NCBI GenBank assembly: GCA_964036315.1
Contig: OZ038517.1
Coordinates: 52,969,288 to 53,033,287, forward strand
Direction: 5' to 3'
Source: Acanthosepion esculentum
Lineage: Eukaryota; Mollusca; Cephalopoda; Sepiida; Sepiidae
Length of the DNA stretch: 64,000 bases
The notes under the pieces were generated by a model. The model was given only the letters and a program-made list of their open reading frames with translations, was not told where the DNA came from and did no database searches. A program made the translations under genes and the position numbers. Below, one piece after another: positions 54,234-64,000 of the stretch; positions within the stretch are counted from its first letter, which is position 1, and every line of letters begins with the position of its first letter.

Positions 54234-55514
54234 CAAAGTAACCAAAAAATTTCAGTCCGTTTTTAAAGGAAAAAAGAAAACACTTCACAGTATGTGTAAC
54301 TTATACTTAGTCTTCGAAGTAATCGCCATCGGCATCCAACACCTTCTGCCAACGTGTCTCCAGCTGTTCAATACCCTTGCGATAGAACTCGGGTGGTTTT
54401 GACGCAAAGAAGTCCGTGAGGGCTTTGCGCAAGTCTGCTTCATTGGTGAAGGATTTCCTACGAAGATGATTATCCAGGGAGTGGAAGAGGTGGTAATCGG
54501 ATGGCGCAAGGTCAGGTGAATAAGGTGGATGGCACAAAGTCTCCCACCCAAGTTGCTGTATGGTATCCCTGACCACTCGCGCGACATGCGGCCTGGCGTT
54601 GTCATGGAGGAAAAGCACACCTTTGCGATTCACCAGTGCTGGATCCTTCTGGCACAATACCTGTTGCACACGTTTCAATTGCTGCGAGTATAGGTCTCCA
54701 GTGACTGTTTGGCCCGTTGGTAGCAGTTCATAATAAACCACTTGACGACCTGCCCACCAGACACAAAGCATAATCTTGCGTGGGTGCATAGGCGGCCTTG
54801 CGGTGTGAGGGACAGCATCCTGAGGAGACAACCAATGTCTGGAACGCTTGGGAGTTTCGTACGGAACCCACTTTTCATCACTGGTAAGCGCTCGATTGAA
54901 TAAGGATGCGGTACGGTGGCGAGAAAGCAGCGATACGCAGGCTGCCACTTGTCCCTTGTGGGCCTCCAACAGCGTTTGCGGAACCCACTTGCTCAGTTTA
55001 TACGTCTTACCTAGGCGGTGCAGGTGAAGTCTAACTGTTTCATCAAAAACGTTGAACTGTCTTGCAAGTTCACCACACGTTAGACTACTGTCCTCTTCAA
55101 TAGCCGCTTTCAGGACTCCGTCATTCAAGACCTGTGGTCGTCCACTGCGAGGTTCATCATGGAGAGACAAATCTCCTGAGTTGAATTTTCGAAACCAACG
55201 CCTTGCAGTACGTTCATCCACAGCACTATCCCCAAACGCTTGACATATGCGGCGACTTGATGCAGCTGCTGATAAGCCCACTTTGAAGTCGTAAAGCAAA
55301 CAGCCCCGAACGAGATCTCTAGACACTTGCATCCTTCTCACAGCTGTCCGGCTTATAACTGATGGCCGGGCAGGGTGCGCGTGTTTTTTTATAACGTCTG
55401 ATGTTCCTACTTCCGTCTGTCCGAATTTGAAAACAATTGCTACACGCATTTCGTATATATTTCAACTTCATTCAATGACTAATCAAAAAACGGACAGAAC
55501 TTTTTTGGTTACCT

Positions 55515-55516
<2 letters not shown>
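54234..55516 (-). mobile_element. complete mariner element
   Basis: 1283 bp, the standard size for mariner. Inverted ends: left 54234-54264 and right 55486-55516 are 31 bp with three mismatches (CAARGTAACCAAAAAA outermost). TA duplications lie at 54232-54233 and 55517-55518. It carries one uninterrupted transposase gene. It sits inside a (TA)n tract that continues on both sides. Confidence 0.93.
54307..55332 (-). CDS. mariner transposase (Tc1/mariner, DD34D)
   Basis: Cut-and-paste transposase acting in the nucleus: it binds the terminal repeats, excises the element and integrates at TA. I take the Met at 55332, giving 341 residues. The frame is open to 55449 (380 residues), but that extension reaches almost to the terminal repeat and is longer than mariner usually is. 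The N-terminus has two helix-turn-helix regions (ERTARRWFRKF and LARQFNVFDETVRLHL). A WVPQTL linker replaces the usual WVPHEL. Catalytic residues in this numbering: D152 (TSDEKW), D244 (LHDNARPH) and D279 (YSPDLAPSD), with 34 residues between the last two. It ends GDYFED. No stop or frameshift and all catalytic residues present, so recent activity is plausible but untested. Confidence 0.93.
   Translation of the reverse strand: MQVSRDLVRGCLLYDFKVGLSAAASSRRICQAFGDSAVDERTARRWFRKFNSGDLSLHDEPRSGRPQVLNDGVLKAAIEEDSSLTCGELARQFNVFDETVRLHLHRLGKTYKLSKWVPQTLLEAHKGQVAACVSLLSRHRTASLFNRALTSDEKWVPYETPKRSRHWLSPQDAVPHTARPPMHPRKIMLCVWWAGRQVVYYELLPTGQTVTGDLYSQQLKRVQQVLCQKDPALVNRKGVLFLHDNARPHVARVVRDTIQQLGWETLCHPPYSPDLAPSDYHLFHSLDNHLRRKSFTNEADLRKALTDFFASKPPEFYRKGIEQLETRWQKVLDADGDYFED

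Positions 55517-55578
<62 letters not shown>
55517..55578. repeat. (TA)n microsatellite (right of mariner)
   Basis: Continues the tract interrupted by the mariner. A Helitron-like start follows. Confidence 0.95.
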
Positions 55579-55581
<3 letters not shown>

Positions 55582-56479
55582 GTGCGTGTGTGTATGTATG
55601 TGTGTGATTGGATGTTGTTTCCATAGTTTTTATCCGATTTCGATGATTTTTTTTTGTTTGATAGATAATTGTTCAGTGCTAGTTTTAGTCCAAATTACAC
55701 ATTTCCTTTTGCTTGGCCACGCTCAATCAAGTGAGATTACCTTTACCAATGCATAAAGCCTACTACTACAGTTTTAAGACGTTGCTTTCATTGTCTTTTA
55801 TAGCCATTCCCAATTTAAATATTTTTATTGTCCTGCCAGATTTTGCATTGCATTCACCGTAGTAATAAGTAAACTTGCTTTTTTATTACTCAACATTTAT
55901 TTTTCTAACCTTTTCTAAAGTTATTCGAGTTTAGTGATCCCTGTAGCCTTTCAGTGTTCTCTTCTGGTATTTGCCCACACATTCCATTTGACAATTCATA
56001 CTTGCCTAAGACATGCCACCAAAGAAAAGAACTTGCCTAGGTCACAAAACCGCTGCCGCCAGGTCCGCCATGAGAATAAGAGATAATGAATCCTTTAGAA
56101 AGTTCAGTTTGCCTGTCTCAAAACGCCTCTCGGAATACTTCAATCAGAGCCACTGAGTCCGAAGATCAACGTAGCCATCGGCTTTCTAGAAGAGCATACC
56201 TGAACGCTTCTGCACGCGAGACTGAAAATGATGATCAAACGACTCAACCGCTCTTCAACTGCTGCTGAAACAAGATTGAGAACGCAAAAACGGCCCTTTT
56301 CAGAGCCAACCCCCATTCAAATTGTTACCCCCCGCATTTGGGGATGTGCAGCTTTTGCACCAAATTGTTGTTACTACTAATGATTTTTGGGTGGGCTAAC
56401 TTTAAACTTAAATTGCTCCAATTGAACGGTAAAAATTCCCAGTAATGAAAGACCCGGTCGAATACGGGTTATACTGTTA

Positions 56480-56481
<2 letters not shown>
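55575..56481 (+). mobile_element. Helitron remnant with ORF N-terminus
   Basis: Starts in (TA)n with AAATGTGCGTGTGTGTATG, typical of Helitron 5' ends. An ATG at 56013 opens MPPKKRTCLGHKTAAARSAM, then RIRDNESF, with a frameshift to SESEDQRSHRLSRRAYLNAS and ARETENDDQT. This basic repeat (S..R..E...R) is typical of the N-terminus of Helitron Rep-helicases. The Rep and helicase domains are absent. The 3' end has a hairpin ACCCG/CGGGT (56452-56456, 56465-56469) then CTGTTAGT (56474-56481), close to the CTRRT rule. It runs into (TA)n. Confidence 0.7.
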
Positions 56482-56554
<73 letters not shown>

Positions 56555-56685
56555 AACTTTATACATTCTTACTGTCCAAAGTAGAGTCCAATAGTGTTAT
56601 AAAAACCTCGGAGAATTCCAGTAAAATATCTTTAATCATTTCTAAGATACTTACTCTAACGATTAGTCAATTTTGGTGTTACACC

Positions 56686-56762
<77 letters not shown>
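56479..56762. repeat. (TA)n tracts
   Basis: 56479-56551 and 56691-56762, separated by 140 bp of unassigned sequence. Confidence 0.95.
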
Positions 56763-56764
<2 letters not shown>

Positions 56765-56852
56765 ATACTACCCATATTAAACTTATTCTATTCAACCATT
56801 TATATATATATATATATGGTTGAATAGATTAAGTTTAATATGGGCAGTATAA
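56763..56852. repeat. imperfect inverted repeat with (TA)n loop
   Basis: TACTACCCATATTAAACTTA (56766) pairs with its near-complement TAAGTTTAATATGGGCAGTA (56830). Arms about 38 bp, with (TA)n 56801-56816 in the loop. Possible foldback or MITE end. Confidence 0.75.
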
Positions 56853-57057
56853 TTTAATATTTATTAGAATGAATTCTATTTTAGTCTAACCCTAATATTA
56901 AAGCATTAAATAATTATTATAACCAAAGTTCGTTGTCAAGTTTTTTGAATTCTCGTATACTTGTATTTTGATTGGTCATTCCAGCTTATGTAACAGCGTT
57001 TCCCCTAGCGAGGGGTGTTTGATTGATTTGAACTTTTTAAAACCCTTTATTCTATAT

Positions 57058-57059
<2 letters not shown>

Positions 57060-57092
<33 letters not shown>

Positions 57093-57161
57093 AGAATTGG
57101 ACATAGCCCGACAATTTATTTTAAAGACATAATATAATTTTAAACATAATATATAAATGTC

Positions 57162-57230
<69 letters not shown>

Positions 57231-57437
57231 TGTGTATAGCAGATCACAGGCATCTGTATATATAGATTATCTACCAAGACACGTCTAAAAAGAAATTAAA
57301 TTTTAAAATTTCATCGTTCTCTCTATTTCGTGTATATGAGTAGATACGTTAACGGAAACAGCACTTTAGACCGCTGAAGTCCTAAATGACGAAACGCGTC
57401 GCACAAAAATGTTTTCCACTTCGTCATTAATTGTCCT

Positions 57438-57495
<58 letters not shown>

Positions 57496-57500
57496 TACAA
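57060..57500. repeat. foldback-family trace, (TA)n, (CT)n-(CA)n
   Basis: (TA)n at 57060-57089 and 57170-57227. 57090-57165 resembles the left flank of the 34.8-kb palindrome (GAATTGGACA, CCGACAATTTATTTTAAAGA). A weak hammerhead-like string (CTGAAGTCC...GACGAAACGCGTC) lies at 57377-57410. (CT)n then (CA)n at 57440-57495. Confidence 0.6.
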
Positions 57501-57900
57501 ACTTAATTGAAGACAATGTATTATTACAGGATTATTCGACAACGTCTAAGAATGGGAGTTTCTTTGACAAAATTCATTAGCAATTCACACGTAAAACACG
57601 GTTAAAAGTAATGAAAGCATTAACAATACAAATAGGAAGCCAACACGTAATGATATCAATTATGAAAACGGTCACAACGTACTGACCGTGTTCAGAAATT
57701 AAAAAGTATTGCCGTCCTTATATATACATAAAAAATCTACATATTCAGTTAAATAAAAAAGAATCCTAATAGATTAGCCGAAAGCGCTAGGATCCACCGA
57801 TCATTTGGACAATTCTTACACACTCTATAGCCATAAAGGAAATTGCTTATACAAATAGTTCTTCTAAGGAAATCTTAGTCTTCATGAAAAAATCCTCGTC
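57501..57900. other. unassigned spacer
   Basis: No feature supported. Confidence 0.4.
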
Positions 57901-57905
57901 ACAGA

Positions 57906-58425
57906 TGAATAATGGTTGACAATGCTTCATCTAATAATAATAAAATTCAAGATAATACTACTATTAATACTACTAATGTAATAAAAAGCAATTGAAATTA
58001 AGATGAAAGAAATCCTAGTCAAAAATGAATAATGGCTGACAATGCTTCATCTAATAAGAATAAAATTCAAGATAATATTACTACTGATACTACTAATGTA
58101 ATAAAAAGCAATTTAAATTAAGATGAAAGAAATCCTAGTCAAAAATGAATAATGGCTGACAATGCTTCATCTAATAAGAATAAAATTCAAGATAATATTA
58201 CTACTAATACTACTAATGGAATAAAAAGCAATTGAAATTAAGATGAAATAAATCCTAGTGAAAAATGAATAATGGCTGACAATGCTTCATCTAATAAGAA
58301 TAAAATTCAAGATAATATTATTACTAATACTACTAATGTAATAAAAAGCAATTGAAATTAAGATGAAAGACATCCTTGTCAAAAATGAATAATGGCTGAC
58401 AATGCTTCATCTAATTTAAATTTTT
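57906..58425. repeat. tandem repeat with exact 120-bp period
   Basis: GAATAATGGCTGACAATGCT starts at 57906 (variant), 58026, 58146, 58266 and 58386: every step is exactly 120 bp. Units differ by a few substitutions only, so the array is young. It ends partway through the fifth unit. Confidence 0.93.
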
Positions 58426-58643
58426 GTATTATATTACAGATTGAGAATTCTTGGGACCGGAAATGCTTCGGTTTTCAAATTTTTACGAATTTTGGAATAC
58501 AGGTTATTTAATTTGTGTATAGCATTTATAAAACAGGACAGCCTGAGAATGAAACCCAAGCAAAAACACGATATCTCTTTACACAGTATACATATACCGT
58601 GAGAGTAGTTTCATATAAATAACATATAATCTGAAAGTATTTT

Positions 58644-58649
58644 ATATAT

Positions 58650-58728
<79 letters not shown>
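58644..58728. repeat. (TA)n microsatellite
   Basis: Interrupted by one TAA. The surrounding 58.43-59.26 kb has no supported gene; a 104-codon minus ORF (59214-58900) has no motif. Confidence 0.9.
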
Positions 58729-58731
<3 letters not shown>

Positions 58732-59264
58732 AAAAAATCTTGTATTTATTTTTAATCTGCCATTTTTATTATTACTAGATATATACAAATATATGTATAT
58801 ATATGTGGGTGTATGTGTGTGATAAATGTATTTATTAAGAAGTTCAATTTTTGATTCTTCTGTAAATAAGCTTCGCTTGGAAATTAACGTTGTCAGTTTT
58901 CAATTTGTAAATATCAAAGAATTCTCGCTGAAATTTTGCCAAAAACCTGACAAGTCAAAAGCCCACAGCCTTTGTAATTCAAATAGAAAGTAAATTTTCT
59001 TTTGATCCGTTTCTTTGATGAACAGAGAAAACCTCCCGAAAAGGGATGAATAGACTTGATGATTTCGAAAAGAAGTACTGTATATATTTACGTCTTTGAT
59101 CGAAGTGTGTATGGAATTGGTCTTTGTGTCTCTTATTTTAATTCTTCCAATTGATCTCGTCGTCTTTGAGATTTCTTCATGTTGCTTTCTACCAGAAAAC
59201 AGAGCCCCCACCACTAAAAAAAGAAGCTACGGTAACAATATTCATTCGAATTAATCCTTTCTTC

Positions 59265-59865
59265 TTCTTCTCTATACTGTGTCCGTTCAGAACGTGGATG
59301 ATCATGGCTCTCCACAACTTCTTTCTCTTTGAAAGCCCTTAGTCTTTTCACTATCTCTCCTAATCCTCGTTCTGCCAACTATTTACACAAGCTCGTTCTT
59401 TTTTCCGTGTGGCGTGTTTTTTCGTGACGTGGATGTTCATGGCTCTCCACAACTTCTTTCTCTTTGAAAGCCCTTAGTCTTTTCGCTATCTCTCCTAATC
59501 CCCGTTCTCCAACTATTTACACAAGCTCGTTCTTTTTTCCGTGTGGCGTGTTTTTTCGTGACGTGGATGATCATGGCTCTCCACAACTTCTTTCTCTTTG
59601 AAAGCCCTTAGTCTTTTCGCTATTTCTCCTAATCTCCGTTCTGCCAACTATTTACACAAGCTCGTTCTTTTTTCCGTATGGCGTGTTTTTTCGTGACGTG
59701 GATGATCATGGCTCTCCACAACTTCTTTCTCTTTGAAAGCCCTTAGTCTTTTCGCTATCTCTCCTAATCCCCGTTCTGCCAACTATTTACACAAGCTCGT
59801 TCTTTTTTCCGTGTGGCGTGTTCTTTCGTGGCGTCGGTGATCATGGCTCTCCACAACTTCCTTGT
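59265..59865 (-). repeat. LINE 3'-end array, 134-136 bp units
   Basis: Five units with ATCATGGCTCTCCACAACTT at about 59301, 59436 (variant), 59570, 59704 and 59840. Minus-strand sense again encodes KLWRAMI.HV, as in the 10-kb array, but the linker (TTTACACAAGCTCGTTCTTT) is different. Units are much more alike than at 10 kb, so this array is younger and independent. Confidence 0.87.
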
Positions 59866-59904
59866 AGCCCTTAGTAAATTTTGTCTTTTCGGTATCTTTC
59901 ATGG

Positions 59905-60150
59905 AGATTGTAATTCATCCATTCTTAGCCTGTGTTGGTCTTATGAGTTGGTGCGTAGTCTTGTTAGGTGTAAGAGCCTTCCTTTGTTCACGCTCTCTAT
60001 CCAAGGCCCACACCCTCTCCAACACTTCCTTATAGTCAGAAGCATCGACCCTTAAACCCTGAGGAAAGGTATATCTCCCCTCGTTGATCACAACTCCCAG
60101 AGCCATCACCTTTGCCAGAAACTTTGTATCCATGGCGTTTTTAAACAATA
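59905..60150 (-). CDS. unrecognised duplicated peptide, copy A
   Basis: A minus-strand frame of 77 codons: MDTKFLAKVMALGVVINEGR, YTFPQGLRVDASDYKEVLER and VWALDREREQRK. I do not recognise the family. A second copy at 60.44-60.69 kb keeps much of the same reading frame, so the coding sense is probably real or was until recently. The composition (charged, helical) would suit a small ORF1 or an exon of a dispersed element. Confidence 0.4.
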
Positions 60151-60439
60151 TTTATTATGAAAAAAGAAACAAAAAAATCAACAATAACTTTTTAAAATGA
60201 GTATGATTGACATGCATTTTTATAACCTAAAAATAAAATAATATTCTTATTTAAAAAAGTAAACAACACAGCAATTTTTATTAACAGAAAACTCGCCTAC
60301 AACACCGCCTGATAATTATGCACCAAGCCACTATATAAATAGTGCACATCAGATAACACATCTTTCGCGGTTATTAATTGAAAACGAATTAATTGCAATG
60401 TTGCGCCACTAATTATTTTATCTTCATTAAAACTATTAA

Positions 60440-60690
60440 TAAGGCAGCTTGTAAATCATCCATTCTTGGTCCGTTTTGGCCTCATGAGGCGGTGAGCAGT
60501 CTTGTTAGGTGTTCGGTCTTGCTTTGTCCACGCCCTTTATCGAAGGCCTCACAACTCTCTCCAACATTTCCTTATAGTCAGCAACATTGACCCTTAAACC
60601 CTGAGGAAATGCATGAAAAGGCATAATATCTCTCCTCATTGATCACAACTCCTAGAGCCATCACCTTTGCCAGAAACTTTGTATCCATGA
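60440..60690 (-). pseudogene. unrecognised duplicated peptide, copy B
   Basis: MDTKFLAKVMALGVVINEER, then a short insertion that shifts the frame near 60625, then recognisable KGRGQSKTEHLTRLLTA. About four-fifths identical to copy A by eye. LINE sequence lies just upstream on the same strand (SKVLRNKKIP near 60810). Confidence 0.4.
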
Positions 60691-60779
60691 CTTTCTAGAA
60701 CGTCCTTAGTGTCTCTGCATAATCAATTGTCATTCCTTCAATTGACCTTTTCGTCCTGATCAAAGTTTGTATCCAATGG

Positions 60780-60850
60780 AATTTTCTTGTTTCTTAATAC
60801 TTTGCTTGGCTTTATAGTGCTATGGAGGCGTTGATTGACTACCTTCCCGA
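60780..60850 (-). mobile_element. LINE RT scrap
   Basis: The minus strand reads PSKVLRNKKIPL, like AFQKLSKVLG at 9.8 kb. Confidence 0.5.
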
Positions 60851-60899
60851 CTACTTCCCTTACGTCGTAGTCCAAGTGATTCAGATCAGGAGAGCTCAA

Positions 60900-61215
60900 G
60901 GGCCATAGGTTTGTTTTATACAGGGAGTTACAGGGAGTGAATGTGAGAGAATAGACTGAGAATAGGGAGGATTGAGGAAAGAACGTAAATTCGAAAGGAT
61001 TTCAATAAGGCAGATGATGATGATTGACGTTGCATTTGAATATTTGATGATTGTAGTTATCAGGGATGCAAATAAACGGACGGGAATACCACAGGTGGGA
61101 AGTGCGAAAAAGAAACTGTTGGGGTAGAAGTGGTAGTTACATTGAACCATTTTAACAGTAAACGGGTGGGACTGGATGCCAATCTAGTAGCACGCTTAAA
61201 TTGATGGACCCGGGG
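60900..61215 (-). pseudogene. Jockey-type LINE C-terminus and tail
   Basis: The minus strand in shifting frames reads RATRLASSPTRLL, NSFFFALPTCGIPVRLF (out-of-frame version of the RTS.LW..RPF block), then the tail with TCACATTCACTCCCTGTAAC. Confidence 0.7.
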
Positions 61216-61499
61216 TACCAGGGAAAAAGGATCGCCAGAACAGTTGATATGAAAATATTAATAATGAAGTATAGTGGAATACTGAGCCACCCCAACAAGA
61301 TGTAAAAAAATAAATATCACGATCTCTTACGAGTGGGAGTTGAACAGAACTTCTTGCTGATCTTTGAATTTGACCGTTGAATCTGTATTCAGTTACAGCC
61401 TGTTTTATTTTTGTCTGCCCACTGGACGCTAGCTGGGAACTTTTCTTTGTATATTGTGTCGGGCCGTGTTTATGTGTTTTCGGGCTGTTTGTTTTCCTT

Positions 61500-62970
61500 G
61501 TTTCGTGTGGGAATACCCTCCCGCTATGGCAGAGGTACCCCAGGAAAAAGAGCCATTGGCCACAATACCGTCGACTTCAGCATAATCCCCCCCACAAAAA
61601 GCCAAAATACTTCAAAGGCCTGAAAGAGGAGTATAGCTCCTTCATCTGAACTTTTGCCGATGCCTTCGCGATCACAACAAGAACTATCTCCCTGCTGACG
61701 GTTGACGTCAAGACGCGACGATGCGTTGCTGCCAGCAGGGAAATGATGGAAGAGACCCTCAAGGCCTTAAATATTGGGGCCAAATTGTTGGTCCGCAAGC
61801 CAGTGCCATGTGGGCGATTCTGCTGGGAACGGAAGAGGCTGCGGAAGCATTAGTCGGCAGCATACTCACCACCAAGTCTCTCAAACCGAATACATAGGCG
61901 CCCGGAGGACCAAGATTAACTTGCATTTAACTGAGGACCATTTGGGGGTTTTCTTCTCAGATTATGGTTCTGTAGAAGGGGTATCATTCATTAAAAGCAA
62001 GGCGGACATTGCCACCAGTGATTACACAATCATGGTGACATTGACTCGGCCAAAATTCAATGGAGTCCCCAATTCTATCATCTGCGGCGACCGAAATATC
62101 TTTGTGATTGTGGAAGGCCACCGTCCCAACTGCTGGGCTTGTGGTGCTGTCTGTCCCCTAGCAAAGTTGTGTCCGGACAGAAGCCTGGCACCACACCCTC
62201 AACCAACAATAGAGTAGCCCGGGGGAAAGAACCAAAGAAGGCTCCCAGTGGTTCTGGCGAATGGACTGAGGTGATGAGGAGGGGAGCCAAAGCGGCAACT
62301 CCGCCTCCCTAGCAGGATGTTCTTGAAAAAATCATTACCAAGCAGCAACAGTCGAGACAGCAGCAGCAGCACCAGCCAAAAGAGCAGCAGCAGCAGCCAA
62401 AACAGAAGTAGCAGCAGCCTAAGCCGCAACGACCGCTTCGCCAACAGCAAAACAATAGCCGCCACAGCAGCACCAGCAGCAGGCTTCGGAAAAGTTGCAA
62501 CAACAAAAGCAGCTGGAGCGGCCCAAGCAGCAGCAGCAGCTACCGGAGCAGCAGCCGAAGCAGCAGCCGGAGCAGGAGCACCCGAAACAACAACAGTAGC
62601 AGCAGACAGAGCAGCAGCCTGACGAGCAGCAGGTGGAGTTACATGGAGGTAGAGGAAATGCCTCCACCAAGATCCTCCTCATTGAAAAGGAGGAGGGATG
62701 TGGAAGATGTGGAGGACCTGAACTTTACCAAAAAGGAGAGGAAGTGTGACCGGAGTAGGGCGAAGAAGGCACCGGTAGAAGCCAAGACACAATTCACTCC
62801 TGAAAGTGAAAGAAATCTGTCAAATAAAACAACGAGCCTCCCTTCCTCGCCTACTAGGGCTCTGTCTTCTCCTTCTCCTCCCACAACCCAAGCAAAGAAG
62901 AAACGTTACTTCCCAAAAGGGGAAAAATATGCGTTGTCGACCGTGAGGTCCTCTTGAGGCCTCTATTTCA
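61500..62970 (+). pseudogene. LINE ORF1 (gag-like, zinc knuckle) pseudogene
   Basis: ORF1-type RNA-binding protein of a Jockey-like LINE. An N-terminal part reads KYFKGLKEEYSSFI, TISLLTVDVKTRRC and ETLKALNIGAKLLVR (61600-61795). After a frame change it reads RRTKINLHLTEDHLGVFFSD, RPKFNGVPNSIICG and VEGHRPNCWACG. The knuckle CWACGAVCPLAKLC lacks the His of CCHC. A Gln-rich, CAG-encoded region follows (62340-62640) with stops, then a basic, Ser/Pro-rich frame (62643-62957; SLKRRRDVEDVEDL, LPSSPTRALSSPSPP). Three frames are needed, so it is dead. I recognise it by pattern, not alignment. Confidence 0.7.
62335..62645 (+). repeat. CAG/GCA-rich trinucleotide tract
   Basis: About 310 bp with many CAG repeats, coding poly-Gln in one frame, Ser-rich in another and Ala-rich in the third (a 101-codon open frame). 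It gives long but misleading ORFs on both strands. Confidence 0.85.
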
Positions 62971-63640
62971 GTGCATCTCCATTGACGGGAAGTCAACAGA
63001 GTATCCGAGGAACTTTCCCGGTGCCCCCGGGGTTATTACCCTTATAAGCAACACTGGGGAAACCTTAAGTTCTGGGACGATATTGCGGGATCAAAAGATG
63101 CCTTCCCGAAACTCCGGATGGCTCAGATAGAGACTCCGGAGCTAAATAAATTATCCCAATTTTATTCTCAAGATGAATAGCAGAACCATTAGACCAGGGA
63201 TGGCAACAGTATTCCATTAGAATTCTCTCTCTATATATATAAAGACAAACCTACACCCATTTATACCTATATATGTATTCCACTATATCCCACACATATA
63301 TTCACACATATATTCGACAGACGAATGGCAGATTTATAAATGTGCAAGATGGACTCTGATGACTTGTAGGCGAATCCTGTATTCGTCTCACAGTTCAAAG
63401 AAGCTGAATTAGCTGATGAATTATAATTCTGAATAAGTTCCTAGCACGTTACATGACCATAAATACGCGTAAAATTTCCTCTCTTGTATCGTCAAATATT
63501 TTATTTATTTGGTCCCTACATTTCATTGGGCGATTTAATAGCGTGTCGAGCTTTCTGTGAAAATTGGATCATTTGTCTGAGAGAGATATCGTTTCGATAT
63601 TCTATTGAAATTCTTTTTTCTTTTTCTTTTTTTTTTTTTA
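62971..63640. other. unassigned spacer
   Basis: Sequence just after the ORF1 remnant may still belong to it (TTTCCCGGTGCCCCCGGGGT). There is no RT downstream, so the element ends here. Confidence 0.4.
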
Positions 63641-63644
63641 AGCA

Positions 63645-63800
63645 TTTTTACCTCAAGCAAGGTGGGAATGCCACAGGGCGGTGTTACAGGGAGTGAAAGT
63701 AAGAGCAAAAACTGAATATAGGGACGATTAAGGACAAGACAAAGGATGAACGAAATTCAAAAAGATGGCGACTGAGGTTGCATTTAATTTTTTTTTTTTG
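63645..63800 (-). mobile_element. Jockey-type LINE 3' tail
   Basis: CTCAAGCAAGGTGGGAATGC, GGGAGTGAAAGTAAGAGC and GAAATTCAAAAAGATGGCGA match 17.74-17.89 kb. The sequence after 63800 is unassigned. Confidence 0.7.
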
Positions 63801-64000
63801 CACAGTGTCGTGCCAGACAAGTTTTTTCGCCTGAATCTATCTTCCTTTTTTTTTCTTTTTAAATCAAAAGTACAAAAGATGAATGATGCCAAGTCATGAT
63901 CGATTACATTGCAGATCCTTCTTTTGATTTTTCTCCTCTTGTAAAAATAGAGCTTGGTATGAGAAGGAGCACAAGGCACCGGCCATTTTATCAGCATCTT

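Noticed and set aside
57377..57410. Hammerhead ribozyme
   Set aside because: CTGAAGT lacks the GA needed after the variable core position; only the GAAACGCGTC part fits, so evidence is too weak.
58900..59214. 104-codon minus ORF as a gene
   Set aside because: No recognisable motif, no second copy and no supporting context.
62199..62682. Cys- and Leu-rich minus ORFs
   Set aside because: Antisense reading of the CAG-rich tract in the LINE ORF1 remnant.

Overview
This looks like intergenic DNA from a large, AT-rich invertebrate animal genome. I found no convincing host gene. Almost everything recognisable is transposon-derived or simple repeat: long (TA)n tracts every few kb, tRNA-derived SINEs, several LINE families, mariner/hAT/pogo-type DNA transposons, Helitrons, solo LTRs and Penelope-like remnants. 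The mixture would fit a cephalopod or other lophotrochozoan, but an arthropod with a bloated genome cannot be excluded, so treat that as a weak guess.

Layout. 1-5.2 kb: Jockey/CR1-type reverse transcriptase fragments, a pogo-like MITE and a DDE transposon remnant. 5.2-8.0 kb: a SINE with a matching empty site, then hammerhead ribozymes and a Penelope-like C-terminus. 8.5-11.5 kb: SINE, 5S rRNA-like sequence and LINE 3'-end arrays. 12.2-13.6 kb: a composite hAT element. 14.4-17.3 kb: head-to-tail 3' ends of an R2-like LINE. 17.7-20.5 kb: Jockey tails, a foldback element and a solo LTR. 21.1-26.0 kb: an unrecognised ORF, then 4 kb of minisatellite. 26.7-28.5 kb: an array built from a LINE C-terminal domain. 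29-36 kb: hAT, Helitron, a perfect palindrome and an LTR copy. 36-41 kb: nested LINEs, mariner pieces and a second Penelope-like locus. 41.8-48.6 kb: two solo LTRs with target-site duplications, a LINE and a 46-bp satellite at two loci. 49-53.3 kb: mariner remnant, tandem tRNA-like units, a third tRNA-hammerhead element and SINEs. 54.2-55.5 kb: a structurally complete mariner, the only full-length gene in the window. 55.6-58.4 kb: Helitron and satellites. 59-64 kb: LINE-tail array, a duplicated unknown peptide and a LINE ORF1 pseudogene.

Two themes stand out. First, hammerhead ribozyme motifs occur at about eight places. Three sit directly behind tRNA-like sequence, forming a tRNA-hammerhead SINE. 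Two lie just downstream of Penelope-like C-termini. Second, LINE 3' ends have repeatedly become tandem arrays, by at least three apparently different routes. (TA)n tracts abut many element ends, including both ends of the complete mariner.
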